In this document: piece after piece, positions 36,849 through 46,511 of the stretch | How positions within the stretch are numbered: the stretch's first letter is position 1 | How the letters are laid out: each line of letters begins with the position of its first letter | Source of the DNA: Streptomyces sp. JJ36 | GTDB taxonomy: Bacteria > Actinomycetota > Actinomycetes > Streptomycetales > Streptomycetaceae | Direction: 5' to 3' | DNA: 64,000 nucleotides | NCBI RefSeq assembly: GCF_021696945.1 | Contig: NZ_JACYHE010000003.1 | Location: 100,710 to 164,709, forward strand | The notes under the pieces: generated by a model | What the model was told of the DNA's origin: nothing | Seen by the model: only the letters and a program-made list of their open reading frames with translations | Databases searched by the model: none | Position numbers and translations under genes: made by a program

Positions 36849-37196
36849 ATGTCCGTCCGCCGTGTCGTGCCCGATGTCCGCTCCGGGGCCATGGAGGAGA
36901 GCCGCGACTTCTACGGCCTGCTGGGGCTGGAGGAGGTGATGAACCTGGGCTGGGTCATGACGCTGGCCTCACCCTCCAACCCCACCGCCCAGGTCATCCT
37001 GATGAGCCGTGACGAGACGGCGCCCGTCGAGCCCGACATGAGCATCGAGGTGGAGGACGTGGACGCGGTGTACGCGGCCGTGCTCGACAGCGGGGCGGAG
37101 ATCGTGCACCCCCTGCAGGAGGAGGAGTGGGGGGTGCGCCGGTTCTTCGTCCGGGACCCCAACGGCCGGGTGGTCAACGTCCTGACCCACCGCTGA
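36849..37196 (+). CDS. Glyoxalase/VOC-family protein
   Basis: A protein of 115 residues from ATG 36849 after AAGGAG. A vicinal-oxygen-chelate fold with paired beta-alpha-beta-beta-beta units is suggested by SRDFYGLLGLEEVM and VRRFFVRDPNGRVVNVLTHR. It is the size of a single VOC module that dimerises. No specific substrate is recognisable. It may be a resistance-type or isomerase-type member. Confidence 0.85.
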   Translation: MSVRRVVPDVRSGAMEESRDFYGLLGLEEVMNLGWVMTLASPSNPTAQVILMSRDETAPVEPDMSIEVEDVDAVYAAVLDSGAEIVHPLQEEEWGVRRFFVRDPNGRVVNVLTHR

Positions 37197-37265
37197 GCCG
37201 CCCCCGCGGCCGGGACGGGGCGGATGCGTGCGGAAATCCCGTTGTGGGCCCGGAACGCCGGACCG

Positions 37266-37271
37266 TAGCCT
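37266..37271 (+). promoter_or_regulatory. Predicted -10 box giving a leaderless transcript
   Basis: TAGCCT lies seven bases before the ATG at 37278, the spacing at which streptomycete leaderless mRNAs begin. There is no ribosome site before that ATG, which supports the idea. Confidence 0.4.
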
Positions 37272-37277
37272 CGGCGC

Positions 37278-37661
37278 ATGTCCCTCCGTACCCGGATGCG
37301 TCAGGCCCTGCCCGACGCCCTGCGCGCCCGCGACAAGGCCGCGGTGCGCGCCCTGCGTTCGACGCTCGCCGCGCTGGACAACGCCGAGGCGGCGGCCGTC
37401 CACGAGGACGAACTGCGCGGCCGGGCCCTGGAGGAGTCGCCGGCCGGCGCCGGCGCCACCGAGGTGGCACGGCGCGAGCTGACCGAGCGGGGTGTGGAGG
37501 ACGTCGTACGGGCCGAGGCCGCCGAGCGGCTGGACGCCGCCGCGGCGCTGACCGCACCCGCGCACGCCGACCGTGCCGCGCAGCTCCGGGCGGAGGCCGC
37601 CGTGCTGCTGCGCCTGCTCGACGGCACCGGGGGAGCCGAGGCGGACCCCGCCGCACGGTGA
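37278..37661 (+). CDS. GatB/YqeY-like domain protein
   Basis: A protein of 127 residues. The N-terminal segment RMRQALPDALRARDKAAVRALRSTLAALDNAEA matches, in two blocks, the start of the YqeY family (tRNA-amidotransferase-like helical domain). The rest is helical and Ala/Arg/Glu-rich. No ribosome site precedes the ATG, but a -10-like TAGCCT is ideally placed for leaderless expression. The function is not established for this family outside the amidotransferase. Confidence 0.65.
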   Translation: MSLRTRMRQALPDALRARDKAAVRALRSTLAALDNAEAAAVHEDELRGRALEESPAGAGATEVARRELTERGVEDVVRAEAAERLDAAAALTAPAHADRAAQLRAEAAVLLRLLDGTGGAEADPAAR

Positions 37662-37669
37662 GTGCAGCC

Positions 37670-37712
37670 GGGCCCCTCCCGTGACGGTCGGCTTCCGTCA
37701 CGGGAGGGGCCC
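37670..37712. terminator. Strong intrinsic-type hairpin after the YqeY-like gene
   Basis: An 18-bp perfect stem, GGGCCCCTCCCGTGACGG (37670-37687) with its complement at 37695-37712, around a 7-nt loop, nine bases after the stop codon. Confidence 0.85.
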
Positions 37713-37870
37713 GGGCGGACATGCACGCGAACCCGTCGGCCGGCAGGTGCCCAGCGAAGCGCACAGGCGGACGAGGCGCCCCACGAAGGGGTGATTACCG
37801 GCAGGTTGGTGCATGAGCCGGGCGTCAGGTGCGCAGGTCCTTGTGCAGAGCGACGATGAGGACGGATGCC

Positions 37871-38374
37871 ATGCGCGACCCCCGACTGCACCGGGCTCAC
37901 CGGACGTTCTGGGCGCCCACCGTCGCGGCGCTGACGGTCGTGGTGGTGACCGCCTCCGCGCTGGTGGCCTGCGCCGGGGCGGGAGACGGCGGGGGAGCGG
38001 TGCAGGGCGGCTCGGCGGCCACGGCCGCGCCTCCGGCCGGCGGGGCCGGCGAGGGCGGGGAGGCGGTGGCGGACGCCACGGCCGATGTGCTGGTGCTCCG
38101 GGCCGGGGTCGAGGACCACCCGGTATGGGGGGCGGACGCCTATGTCGTGCACTACCTGATCACCAACCGCGGGGACGAGCCCGCGGACTACGTGGTGCGG
38201 TTCGCGTTCCTGGACGCCGGCGGCCGGGTGCTCGGTTCGACCGCGGTGACGGTGGACCGCCTGGGGCCGGGCCGGACCAGGGCGGGCAGCACCGCGCCCC
38301 GGGAACGCGATCTGGCCGGCGGGCGGGCCGCCGCCATCCGGGACGTGCGGGTGGCGCACGCGGAGAAGAGCTGA
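37871..38374 (+). CDS. Secreted or lipid-anchored protein of unknown function
   Basis: A protein of 167 residues. The start ATG 37871 is chosen because the hydrophobic signal (FWAPTVAALTVVVVTASALVAC) follows at once. An in-frame ATG at 37856 is also possible. The Cys after ALVA fits a lipobox. After a Gly/Ala linker, a single beta-rich domain remains (VEDHPVWGADAYVVHYLITNRGDEPADYVV split in blocks), resembling FxLYD-type extracellular modules. It is preceded by a terminator and is transcribed alone. Confidence 0.7.
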   Translation: MRDPRLHRAHRTFWAPTVAALTVVVVTASALVACAGAGDGGGAVQGGSAATAAPPAGGAGEGGEAVADATADVLVLRAGVEDHPVWGADAYVVHYLITNRGDEPADYVVRFAFLDAGGRVLGSTAVTVDRLGPGRTRAGSTAPRERDLAGGRAAAIRDVRVAHAEKS

Positions 38375-38820
38375 GCCGTACACGAGACGTACCTACGGCA
38401 CGGCGGACGTACGGCCGTCGACCGCCCGGCACGCCCTACGGAGCCGCTCGGCGGCCGGTGTGCGCGCCGGCGGTGGGGCGCGGCCTACGGCGCCGGTCGA
38501 GGGGCACGGCAGACGGCGCCTCCCGTCAGACACCAAGCACGGCGCCCGGCCGTGAGGTGCGGCGTACGTGACAGCGGTGGGTGGGGCACGGCGGAGACCG
38601 CCCGGGCACGGCGTACGCGCCGGCGGTGGGGCACGGTGCTCGGCGGCCTCGGCCGCGACGTACGGCGGCGGCCGCCCGTCACGGCGTACGAGCCCGGTCG
38701 CCGCGCGGGCCAAGCCGTCGGCGGGCGGCGGGCCGGTCCGCCGCACCACCGGCAGGCCGGGCCGGGGCGGCGCGGGGCCGGCGGACCGCCCCGCCCGCTG
38801 CCCCGCGCACCGCCGCGTGT
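38375..38820. other. Noncoding GC-rich spacer with degenerate repeats
   Basis: No gene with a believable start, ribosome site and codon bias is seen in these 446 bases. A 21-bp element, CGCGCCGGCGGTGGGGCrCGG, occurs at 38463-38483 and 38616-38636 with a weaker relative at about 38571-38592, and short GGCGTACG words recur. It separates a rightward lipoprotein gene from the leftward sel genes. Confidence 0.5.
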
Positions 38821-39030
38821 TCAGCGCCAGGCGTCGGGCCCGCCGCCGCGCCACTCGACCAGCAGCGGGTCGTCGAGCCGCACCGAGTCCGGGTCGAGCC
38901 CGGCCCGGCGCAGGAACTCGGTGAGGTCGCGGTCGCTGTAGGCGATTCCCAGGGTCTCGCCGTCGGCGTCCACCCGGCGCCCGCCGTCCTCGGCGGGCGG
39001 GTGCACGACGATCGGGGCACGCGGGTCCAT
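38821..39030 (-). CDS. Small conserved-looking protein downstream of selB
   Basis: A protein of 69 residues beginning MDPRAPIVVHPPAEDGG and containing GETLGIAYSDRDLTEFLRRAG, an acidic soluble domain. It starts 18 nt after the selB stop and is likely in the selA-selB transcription unit. I do not recognise the family. The codon pattern is normal for this genome. Confidence 0.6.
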   Translation of the reverse strand: MDPRAPIVVHPPAEDGGRRVDADGETLGIAYSDRDLTEFLRRAGLDPDSVRLDDPLLVEWRGGGPDAWR

Positions 39031-39048
39031 GCCTCCAGCCTGCGGGCG

Positions 39049-40989
39049 TCAGGGCGCCGGCGCATCCCCGGCGGCCCGGTCGGGGTCCGGGCAGCGGCGC
39101 AGCGAGCCGTCGAGCCGTACGGTCAGGCCACGGGCGTCCAGGTGTTCCAGCAGCGGGACGGCCACCCGCCGGGTGGTGTCCAGGGCGCGGCGGGCGTCGC
39201 TCGCCGTGAACGGCTGGTCCAGGCCGGAGAGCACCCGGGCCGCCCGCAGGTCCGCGCCGGGCAGCAGCAGCACCCCGTCGGCGATCCGCAGCAGCGCGCC
39301 CGCCGCCGCCGCGGCGGCCTGGAGGCGGGCGTCCAGGCCGAGCGCGGCGAGCCGGTCGCGGTCCGGGGCGCGGAACGGTGCCGTATGCAGGTCGCGGCTG
39401 ATCTCCGCCACGGCCTGACGGGCCCGGGGCGGCAGCTCGGGGCGGGCGGCGCTGCCGTAGAGCCTGCCGTCCCGGTGGTGCAGCGGGGGTCCGCCGGTGG
39501 CGGCCAGGGCCGTGACCAGGTCGCGTTCCGGCAGGTCCAGGGCCCGGCGGGCGGCCTCCAGCGGCAGGCCCGGGTCGGTGGGCCGCCGGGCGGCGTGCTC
39601 CTCCACGGCCGCGACCAGCCGCCGGCGCAGCTCCCGCCAGTGCTCCGGTTCGGCGGCCCAGTCGCCGGCCACCGCGGGCGGCGGGTCCGGCACGCCCATC
39701 GCGCGCAGCGCGGTCCGCCGGACCAGGCCGCGGCGGCGCAGCTCGCCCGCGCCGTCCGGGACGCCGGACATCCCGGCCAGCTCCCGGGCCCGCGCCGCCG
39801 CGGCACCGCGCCGGGCCAGCCGGGGCGGCCGTACGTCGAGCACGGTGATCCCGGCGGCGATCCGGTGCCGGCCCGGGTCCCGGAGCGCGGCCACGTCGCC
39901 GATCCGCAGCGGCAGCGGGCGGTCCCAGGAGAGCCGGGCGGTGTCCGGGCCGACGGGCCGTACGACGACGGGCACGGCGGCGGAGCCGACGTGCAGGGTG
40001 AGGTGGCGGGGCAGTTCGCCGGCGGGGTCGCCGCGCAGCCGGACGTCCGCGGTGCCGGTGGGCGGCCAGCGGCCGGGGGAGACCAGCGCGTCCCCGCGGG
40101 CGAGCCGCCCGGCTGCTGCGCCGTGCACGTTCACGGCCACCCGCGCCACGGCGCCCACCGCGTCCCGGTCCCGCTGGAGCGTCTGCAGCCCGCGCACCCG
40201 TACGGTCTCCTCGGTCCCGTCCGGGCCCGGGACGGCCAGCCGGTCGCCGGTGCGGAGGGTGCCCGCGGCGAGGGTGCCCGTCACCACGCTGCCGCGGCCG
40301 CGGACGGTGAAGGCCCGGTCCACCCAGAGCCGGACGTCGGCGACGGTGTCCGGGGCGGGCAGCCCGGACACCAGGCGGCCCACGGCGGCCCGGACCTCCG
40401 GCAGGCCCCGGCCGGTGACCGCGCTGGCGGCGACCGACTCGACCGTGCCCAGGCGGGTGCGGGCGATCCGCTCCAGCGCCGCCGCGCGGGCCGGCTCCGG
40501 GTCGGCGAGGTCGCTGCGGGAGACGACCAGAAGGCCGTGGCGCACGCCGAGCGCGTCCAGCACGGCGAGATGCTCCTCGGACTGGGCCTGCCACCCCTGG
40601 TCGGCGGCGACCACGAAGAGGACGGCGGGCACCGGGCCGACGCCGGCCAGCATGTTGGCGACCAGCCGCTCGTGCCCGGGGACGTCGACGAACGCCACCT
40701 CGGGGCCGTGCGGGTTCCCGGACTCGCCGTCCGTGGGTCCGCCGTCCACGGACCCGGGTCCCCCGGACGTGTGGGTCCCGGAGGTTCCGTCTCCGGGCCC
40801 GCGAACCGCGGACGCGCCTCCCGTCCCGGCGGCGCCGGCCGCCGGCAGCCGGGTCCACACGAAGCCCAGGTCGAGCGTGAGCCCGCGGCGGCGCTCCTCC
40901 TCCCAGCGGTCCGGCTCCATCCCGGTGAGGGCGCGTACCAGCGCCGACTTCCCGTGGTCGACGTGGCCGGCGGTGGCCACGACGTGCAT
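39049..40989 (-). CDS. selB: Selenocysteine-specific elongation factor SelB
   Basis: A protein of 646 residues from ATG 40989, which has GGAGGAG six bases upstream and gives the canonical start MHVVATAGHVDHGKS (G1). A GTG at 41079 overlapping selA is a longer alternative. G3 is VDVPGHERL. G4 is SRSD, a non-NKxD form. Domains II-III follow and the C-terminal winged helices, which bind the SECIS hairpin, end at about CPDPDRA. Residues 50-96 form a Gly/Ser/Thr-rich insertion between G1/switch I and G3, absent in typical SelB. It delivers Sec-tRNA to UGA at the SECIS. Confidence 0.93.
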   Translation of the reverse strand: MHVVATAGHVDHGKSALVRALTGMEPDRWEEERRRGLTLDLGFVWTRLPAAGAAGTGGASAVRGPGDGTSGTHTSGGPGSVDGGPTDGESGNPHGPEVAFVDVPGHERLVANMLAGVGPVPAVLFVVAADQGWQAQSEEHLAVLDALGVRHGLLVVSRSDLADPEPARAAALERIARTRLGTVESVAASAVTGRGLPEVRAAVGRLVSGLPAPDTVADVRLWVDRAFTVRGRGSVVTGTLAAGTLRTGDRLAVPGPDGTEETVRVRGLQTLQRDRDAVGAVARVAVNVHGAAAGRLARGDALVSPGRWPPTGTADVRLRGDPAGELPRHLTLHVGSAAVPVVVRPVGPDTARLSWDRPLPLRIGDVAALRDPGRHRIAAGITVLDVRPPRLARRGAAAARARELAGMSGVPDGAGELRRRGLVRRTALRAMGVPDPPPAVAGDWAAEPEHWRELRRRLVAAVEEHAARRPTDPGLPLEAARRALDLPERDLVTALAATGGPPLHHRDGRLYGSAARPELPPRARQAVAEISRDLHTAPFRAPDRDRLAALGLDARLQAAAAAAGALLRIADGVLLLPGADLRAARVLSGLDQPFTASDARRALDTTRRVAVPLLEHLDARGLTVRLDGSLRRCPDPDRAAGDAPAP

Positions 40990-41065
40990 CCGCGGCTCCT
41001 CCGCGGAGGCGCCGGCGCCGCCGGTCCCCGCGCCGCCCGTGGTGGCGGCGTTCCGGCCGGTACGG

Positions 41066-42595
41066 TCACGGGTGCTCACGACCGGGACCCCCGTCCGCGT
41101 CCGCACCGGGTACCGCGCTGGACGCCGCGCCGGGCCCTGCACCGGATGACCCCGCGCCGGCGCCGGGGGCGCCTCCGGATTCCCCGGCCTCCCCGGCGGC
41201 CGCCGCCCGGACGGCGGTCGCCAGTGCGTCGTCCGCCTCCTCCGGCACGGCCCGCAGGTCCAGCAGGCAGCGCCCGTCCGCCACCCGGCCGAGCACCGCG
41301 GGCCGTCCCTGCCGCAGCCGTTCCGCGAAGCCGTCCGGAAGCGACACGGCCGCGCTGGGCAGTACGACCCCGGGGGCTCCGCCGCCCCCGACCGTGGCGT
41401 CGCTCGCCACCTCCCGCGCGTCGATCCCGTCCGCCCGCAGCCGCCCGGCCAGTTCGAGGGCGCGGTCGGCCAGCCGGTCCGCGCCGGCGTGCAGCGCGTG
41501 CCACGTGGGTGTGCGCGGGCCGCGTACGGTGGCCTCCAGCGCGGCCAGGGTCAGCTTGTCCACCCGGAACGCCCGGGCCAGCGGGTGCCGGGCCAGTCGC
41601 TGTACGAGGGCCGAGCGCCCGAGCAGCAGTCCGCACTGCGGGCCCCCGAGCAGCTTGTCCCCGCTGGCGGTCACCAGTCCGGCGCCCTGCCGCAGCCAGG
41701 TGCCCGCGTCCGGCTCGTCCGGCAGCAACGGCTCCGGTTCCAGCAGCCCGGAGCCGATGTCGGCGACCACCGGCACGTCCAGCCGGGCGAGTCCGGACAC
41801 CGGGACGGAGCGGGTGAAGCCGGTGACCCGGAAGTTCGACGGGTGCACCTTCAGCACGAAGCCGGTCTCCGGGCCCACGGCCCCGGCGTAGTCGGCGAAG
41901 GACGTCCGGTTGGTGGTGCCGACCTCGCGCAGCCGCGCCCCGGCCGACTCCAGCAGTTCGGGCAGCCGGAAGCCGTCCCCGATCTCCACCATCTCGCCGC
42001 GGCTGACCACCACCTCCCGCCCGGGGGCGAGGGCCGCGGCGGCGAGCGCCAGCGCGGCGGCGCCGTTGTTGACCAGATGGGCGTCCTCGGCGGCGGGCAC
42101 CCGCTCCAGCAGTGCGGCCCGTGCGGTACGGCCCCGTCGGCCGCGCCGACCGGTGGCCGGGTCGAGCTCCACGTCGGTGGTGCCCGCGGCCGCCTGCAGC
42201 GCCTCCCTGGCCGCCCCGGAGAGCGCGGCCCGGCCCAGGTTGGTGTGCAGCAGCACTCCGGTGGCGTTGAGCACGGGGCGCAGTCCGCCGGCGGTGTCCG
42301 GCAGCGCCGCCACGGCCGCGTCGGCCACCGCGTCCGGCGGGATCTCGCCCGCCCGCGCCCGCTGCTGAGCCGCCGTCACCGCGCTCTTCACCAGGTCGCG
42401 TCCGAGGCTGCTCGCGGCCGCCGTGAGCCGGGGGTCGGCGAGGAGCGCGTCCGTACGGGCGATGCGGCGGCGCGCGTCGGGCGCAGTGCCGGGGGCCGCT
42501 CCGCCTTCCGGTGTCCCGGTTCCGTCCCGGGGCACCGCCGCTCCGCCCGGCGGCGCCTCCGCCGCCGGCCCGGTATGCGTACGGCGGGTTTCCAT
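41066..42595 (-). CDS. selA: L-seryl-tRNA(Sec) selenium transferase SelA
   Basis: A protein of 509 residues from ATG 42595 after AGGGAGG. The start of the conserved part is TDALLADPRL, then GVLLHTNLGRAAL and VNNGAAALALAAAALAPG. The PLP lysine is Lys314 in SGDKLLGGPQCGLLLG. An Ala/Gly/Ser-rich extension ends the protein and runs into selB. It converts Ser-tRNA(Sec) to Sec-tRNA(Sec) using selenophosphate. It is the first gene of selA-selB-small protein. Confidence 0.95.
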   Translation of the reverse strand: METRRTHTGPAAEAPPGGAAVPRDGTGTPEGGAAPGTAPDARRRIARTDALLADPRLTAAASSLGRDLVKSAVTAAQQRARAGEIPPDAVADAAVAALPDTAGGLRPVLNATGVLLHTNLGRAALSGAAREALQAAAGTTDVELDPATGRRGRRGRTARAALLERVPAAEDAHLVNNGAAALALAAAALAPGREVVVSRGEMVEIGDGFRLPELLESAGARLREVGTTNRTSFADYAGAVGPETGFVLKVHPSNFRVTGFTRSVPVSGLARLDVPVVADIGSGLLEPEPLLPDEPDAGTWLRQGAGLVTASGDKLLGGPQCGLLLGRSALVQRLARHPLARAFRVDKLTLAALEATVRGPRTPTWHALHAGADRLADRALELAGRLRADGIDAREVASDATVGGGGAPGVVLPSAAVSLPDGFAERLRQGRPAVLGRVADGRCLLDLRAVPEEADDALATAVRAAAAGEAGESGGAPGAGAGSSGAGPGAASSAVPGADADGGPGREHP

Positions 42596-42820
42596 CGCGA
42601 CCTCCCTGGCGTCACAGCGACATCCCTGTCGGCACGGGTCGGCGCCCACCCTAGGCCGCGGGGCGCGCGAACGGCCGGACGGCGCGTACCCGGCTCCACG
42701 CGCCGGTACCCCCGTGGCCGGTCGAGGGCGTTAGCCGGCGGGCCGCCGGGGAACCCCGGACGGCGACCGATCAGGGCGGCGGGCGCGGCCCGTCGTGCGA
42801 GGAGCACGCAAGGAGCAGGC

Positions 42821-43384
42821 ATGGGCCACGGCGGAACGGTCATCGACGAGCTGACCACCGACCACCGCGAGGTGGAGGCGATCTTCGGCGGCATCGAGGC
42901 GCTGTCCCCGGGGGACGAGAAGCGGAAGACGTACGCCGATCGGGCGACCATCGAGCTGGTCCGGCACTCCGTCGCGGAGGAGGCGTACCTCTACCCGGCC
43001 GTCCGGGAGACGGTGGAGGGCGGCGACGCGCTCGCGGACAAGGAGATGGAGGACCATGCGAAGGCCGAGCGGCTGATGAAGCAGCTCGAGGGCCTGCAGG
43101 CATCCGATCCGGAGTTCGACGAGAAGATCTCGGCGCTGATGGACGAGATCCGCTCCCATGTGGAGGACGAGGAGCAGAACCTCTTCCCCAGGCTGCGCGA
43201 CGCGGCGACGCGGGAGCAGCTCGACGAGCTGGGGGAGAAGGTCCGGCAGGCGAAGCAGGTGGCGCCGACCCGGCCCCACCCGTCGGCGCCCAAGGAGCCG
43301 CCGGCGAACAAGATCCTGGCACCGGGCGCCGGGATGGTGGACCGGGCGCGGGACCTGCTCTCGGGGCGTGGCCGGGAGAGCTGA
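42821..43384 (+). CDS. Hemerythrin-domain protein
   Basis: A protein of 187 residues from ATG 42821 after AAGGAG. The His/Glu di-iron set is visible: TTDHREVE, RHSVAEEAYLYPA, EDHAKAERL and SHVEDEEQNLFP. The C-terminus is a Pro/Lys-rich tail. Family members bind O2, NO or iron and often serve in sensing or oxygen scavenging. It stands alone between two convergent/divergent blocks and ends in a strong terminator. Its link to the O2-tolerant hydrogenase next door is only suggestive. Confidence 0.85.
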   Translation: MGHGGTVIDELTTDHREVEAIFGGIEALSPGDEKRKTYADRATIELVRHSVAEEAYLYPAVRETVEGGDALADKEMEDHAKAERLMKQLEGLQASDPEFDEKISALMDEIRSHVEDEEQNLFPRLRDAATREQLDELGEKVRQAKQVAPTRPHPSAPKEPPANKILAPGAGMVDRARDLLSGRGRES

Positions 43385-43398
43385 CGGACGGTCCGCGG

Positions 43399-43435
43399 TG
43401 CGGGGCCCGGGGCGGTGACCGCCCCGGGCCCCGCA
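43399..43435. terminator. Near-perfect 37-bp palindrome, hemerythrin terminator
   Basis: The arm 43399-43416 (TGCGGGGCCCGGGGCGGT) pairs completely with 43418-43435. It starts 14 nt after the hemerythrin stop. It insulates the hydrogenase operon that begins about 230 nt further on. Confidence 0.85.
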
Positions 43436-43670
43436 CGTGTACGCGGGTCCCGGCGGCCGCCTGACGCCCCGGCCGGCCTCCGGGACGCGGGCCGTCGCGG
43501 CGGCGGAGGCGCGCTGCCGGTGCGGCCTCCGGGAGTCGCGCGACTGGACCAGCCGGCCGTCCTAAATCCGGCGATATCCGGCGAACCGTGCCAATGTGGA
43601 CGAGTGCGCCCGAGGGCGCCACTGCACGGTGCCCGCCCGGGCGCCGGAGGACGGCGGATGGGGTGTCCCG

Positions 43671-45256
43671 ATGCGAACCGACCCGGAGGTGGCCGGGCCC
43701 GGCGGCGAGACCGGCGAGCGGCCCGCGGACCCCGCTTTCGAGCGGGTGCGGGCCGTGGCCGACGCGATCCTCTACGAGGGGTATCTGCTCTACCCCTACC
43801 GCCGCTCGTCCCCCAAGAACCGGGTGCGCTGGCAGTTCGGCATCCTCACCCCGCGGAGCTGGGCGGAGAAGCACGGCCCCGCCGTCCCCGGCCTCACCGG
43901 GGCGGCCGAGTCGTGGTACCAGCAGACCGAGGTCCTGCTCGACCCGCCCGGTGACCCGGCCGGCGGCGCCGCCGTCCGGGTACGGCTGCGCTGGCTGCAG
44001 TGGCAGCACAAGCAGGTGGAGCGCCGTACGGGCGGGGGCGGTCACGAGCCCGTGGCGTCGCTGGAGGACGCCGGCACCGTCCATCTCACCTTCGACGAGG
44101 CGGTGCCGCGGGCGACCGAACTGGAGGTCCCGCTGGCCGCGCTGCCGGCCGGGGAGCACACCGTCCCGGCCGGCGCGCCCGGCGGCGCGGAGACCGAGCC
44201 GCTCCCCGGCGGCGCCGGGCGGGTGGTGCGCCGCCGGTATCCCGTCGAGGCGCGGGTGACTCTCTCCGCCGAGTGGCCCGGCGGGTCCTCCGGCCCCTGC
44301 CGACTGCGGGTGCGAACGGAGAACACCGGACCGTTCGTCCCGCCGGAGACCCCGCGCGCGGAGGTGCTGCGGTACTCCCTCATCGCCACCCACACCCTTC
44401 TCGGCGCCGAGGGCGCGGAGTTCGTCTCGCTCGCCGACCCGCCCGGGCGGCTCGCCCCGTACGCACGGGCCTGCCGCAACGCGTACACCTTCCCCGTCCT
44501 GGCGGGCGACGCGGGCTCCCGCGACCTGATGCTCTCCTCGCCGATCATCCTCTCCGACCACCCGCAGGTGGCCCCGGAGAGCCCCGGCGACCTGCACGAC
44601 GCCGCCGAGATCGACGAGATCCTCTCGCTGCGGACGCTGCTGCTGACCGACGAGGAGAAGCGCGAGGCGCGGGCCACCGACCCGCGCGCCGCGGAGATCC
44701 TGGACCGGGTCGACGGGATGCCCCCGGAGGTCTTCGCCCGGCTGCACGGCGCCATCCGTTCCCTGGAACCCGCCGGCGGCCCCGGGCCGGCCTTCGGCGA
44801 CGACGGCGGTGCACCCCCGCGGGGCGCCGTCCCGTGGTGGCGGGAGGGCGGCGACGACGGGATCAGTCCGGAGACCGACACCGTGCTCGTCGACGGCGTC
44901 GCGCTGGGCAAGGGCAGCCCGGTACGGCTGGAGCCGCGGGGGCGCGGTGCCGACGCCCAGGACATGTTCCTCGCCGGCCGGACCGCGACCGTCGGCGCGG
45001 TCTTCCACGACGTGGACGGCAGCAGCCGGCTCGCCGTCACGCTCGACGACGACCCGGCCGCCGAACTGCACTCCTGGTACGGCCGGTTCCTCTATTTCCG
45101 CCCGGAGGAGGTCAGGCCGCTGACCGCCCCGCCCGGGGAAGCCGCCGGGCCCCGGCCGCACCCGCCGGAAGCGCCGCCGGGGAGGACCCCGGTGGGGGGC
45201 CCGGCGGCCGCCGTCCACGACCGATTCCGAGACCGGCCGCAAGGGAGACCGAGGAC

Positions 45257-45260
<4 letters not shown>
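43671..45260 (+). CDS. Unknown 529-residue protein leading the group 1h hydrogenase operon
   Basis: Start ATG 43671 (MRTDPEVAGP). The frame is open further upstream without a better ribosome site. No signal peptide or membrane helix is seen. The first 110 residues contain LYEGYLLYPYRRSSPKNRVR, recognised only as a conserved beginning. A beta-rich middle follows (VRTENTGPFVPPETPRAEVL; SPIILSDHPQVAPES), then an acidic helical part and a small C-terminal domain (AQDMFLAGRTATVGAVFHDV). The stop overlaps hhyS by four bases, so it is made with the hydrogenase. The family is known to accompany group 1h operons, but its function is not known to me. Confidence 0.75.
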
Positions 45261-46345
<1,085 letters not shown>

Positions 46346-46426
46346 CCTCCCGTCGGCGCCCGGCCGGCGCCCAGGGCCGACCCGACCGGATACCCGGCTG
46401 AACCCCCCCGCCCCCGGCCGGAGGGC

Positions 46427-46445
46427 CCGGGCCGGAACGGCCCGG
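46427..46445. other. Hairpin between hhyS and hhyL
   Basis: CCGGGCC (46427-46433) and GGCCCGG (46439-46445) form a 7-bp stem in the 166-bp gap. Further on, GCGAAGCGACGA appears twice. It might mark RNA processing or partial termination to adjust subunit ratio. Confidence 0.35.
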
Positions 46446-46511
46446 CAGAGCCGTAGAGCACCAGCGAAGCGACGACACCACCGCGAAGCGACGAAAGGGC
46501 AGGGAAGTGAC

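Noticed and set aside
41079..41079. Longer SelB start at GTG overlapping selA
   Set aside because: The ATG at 40989 has a better ribosome site and gives the canonical SelB N-terminus. The extra 30 residues would be low-complexity. The alternative is kept only as possible.
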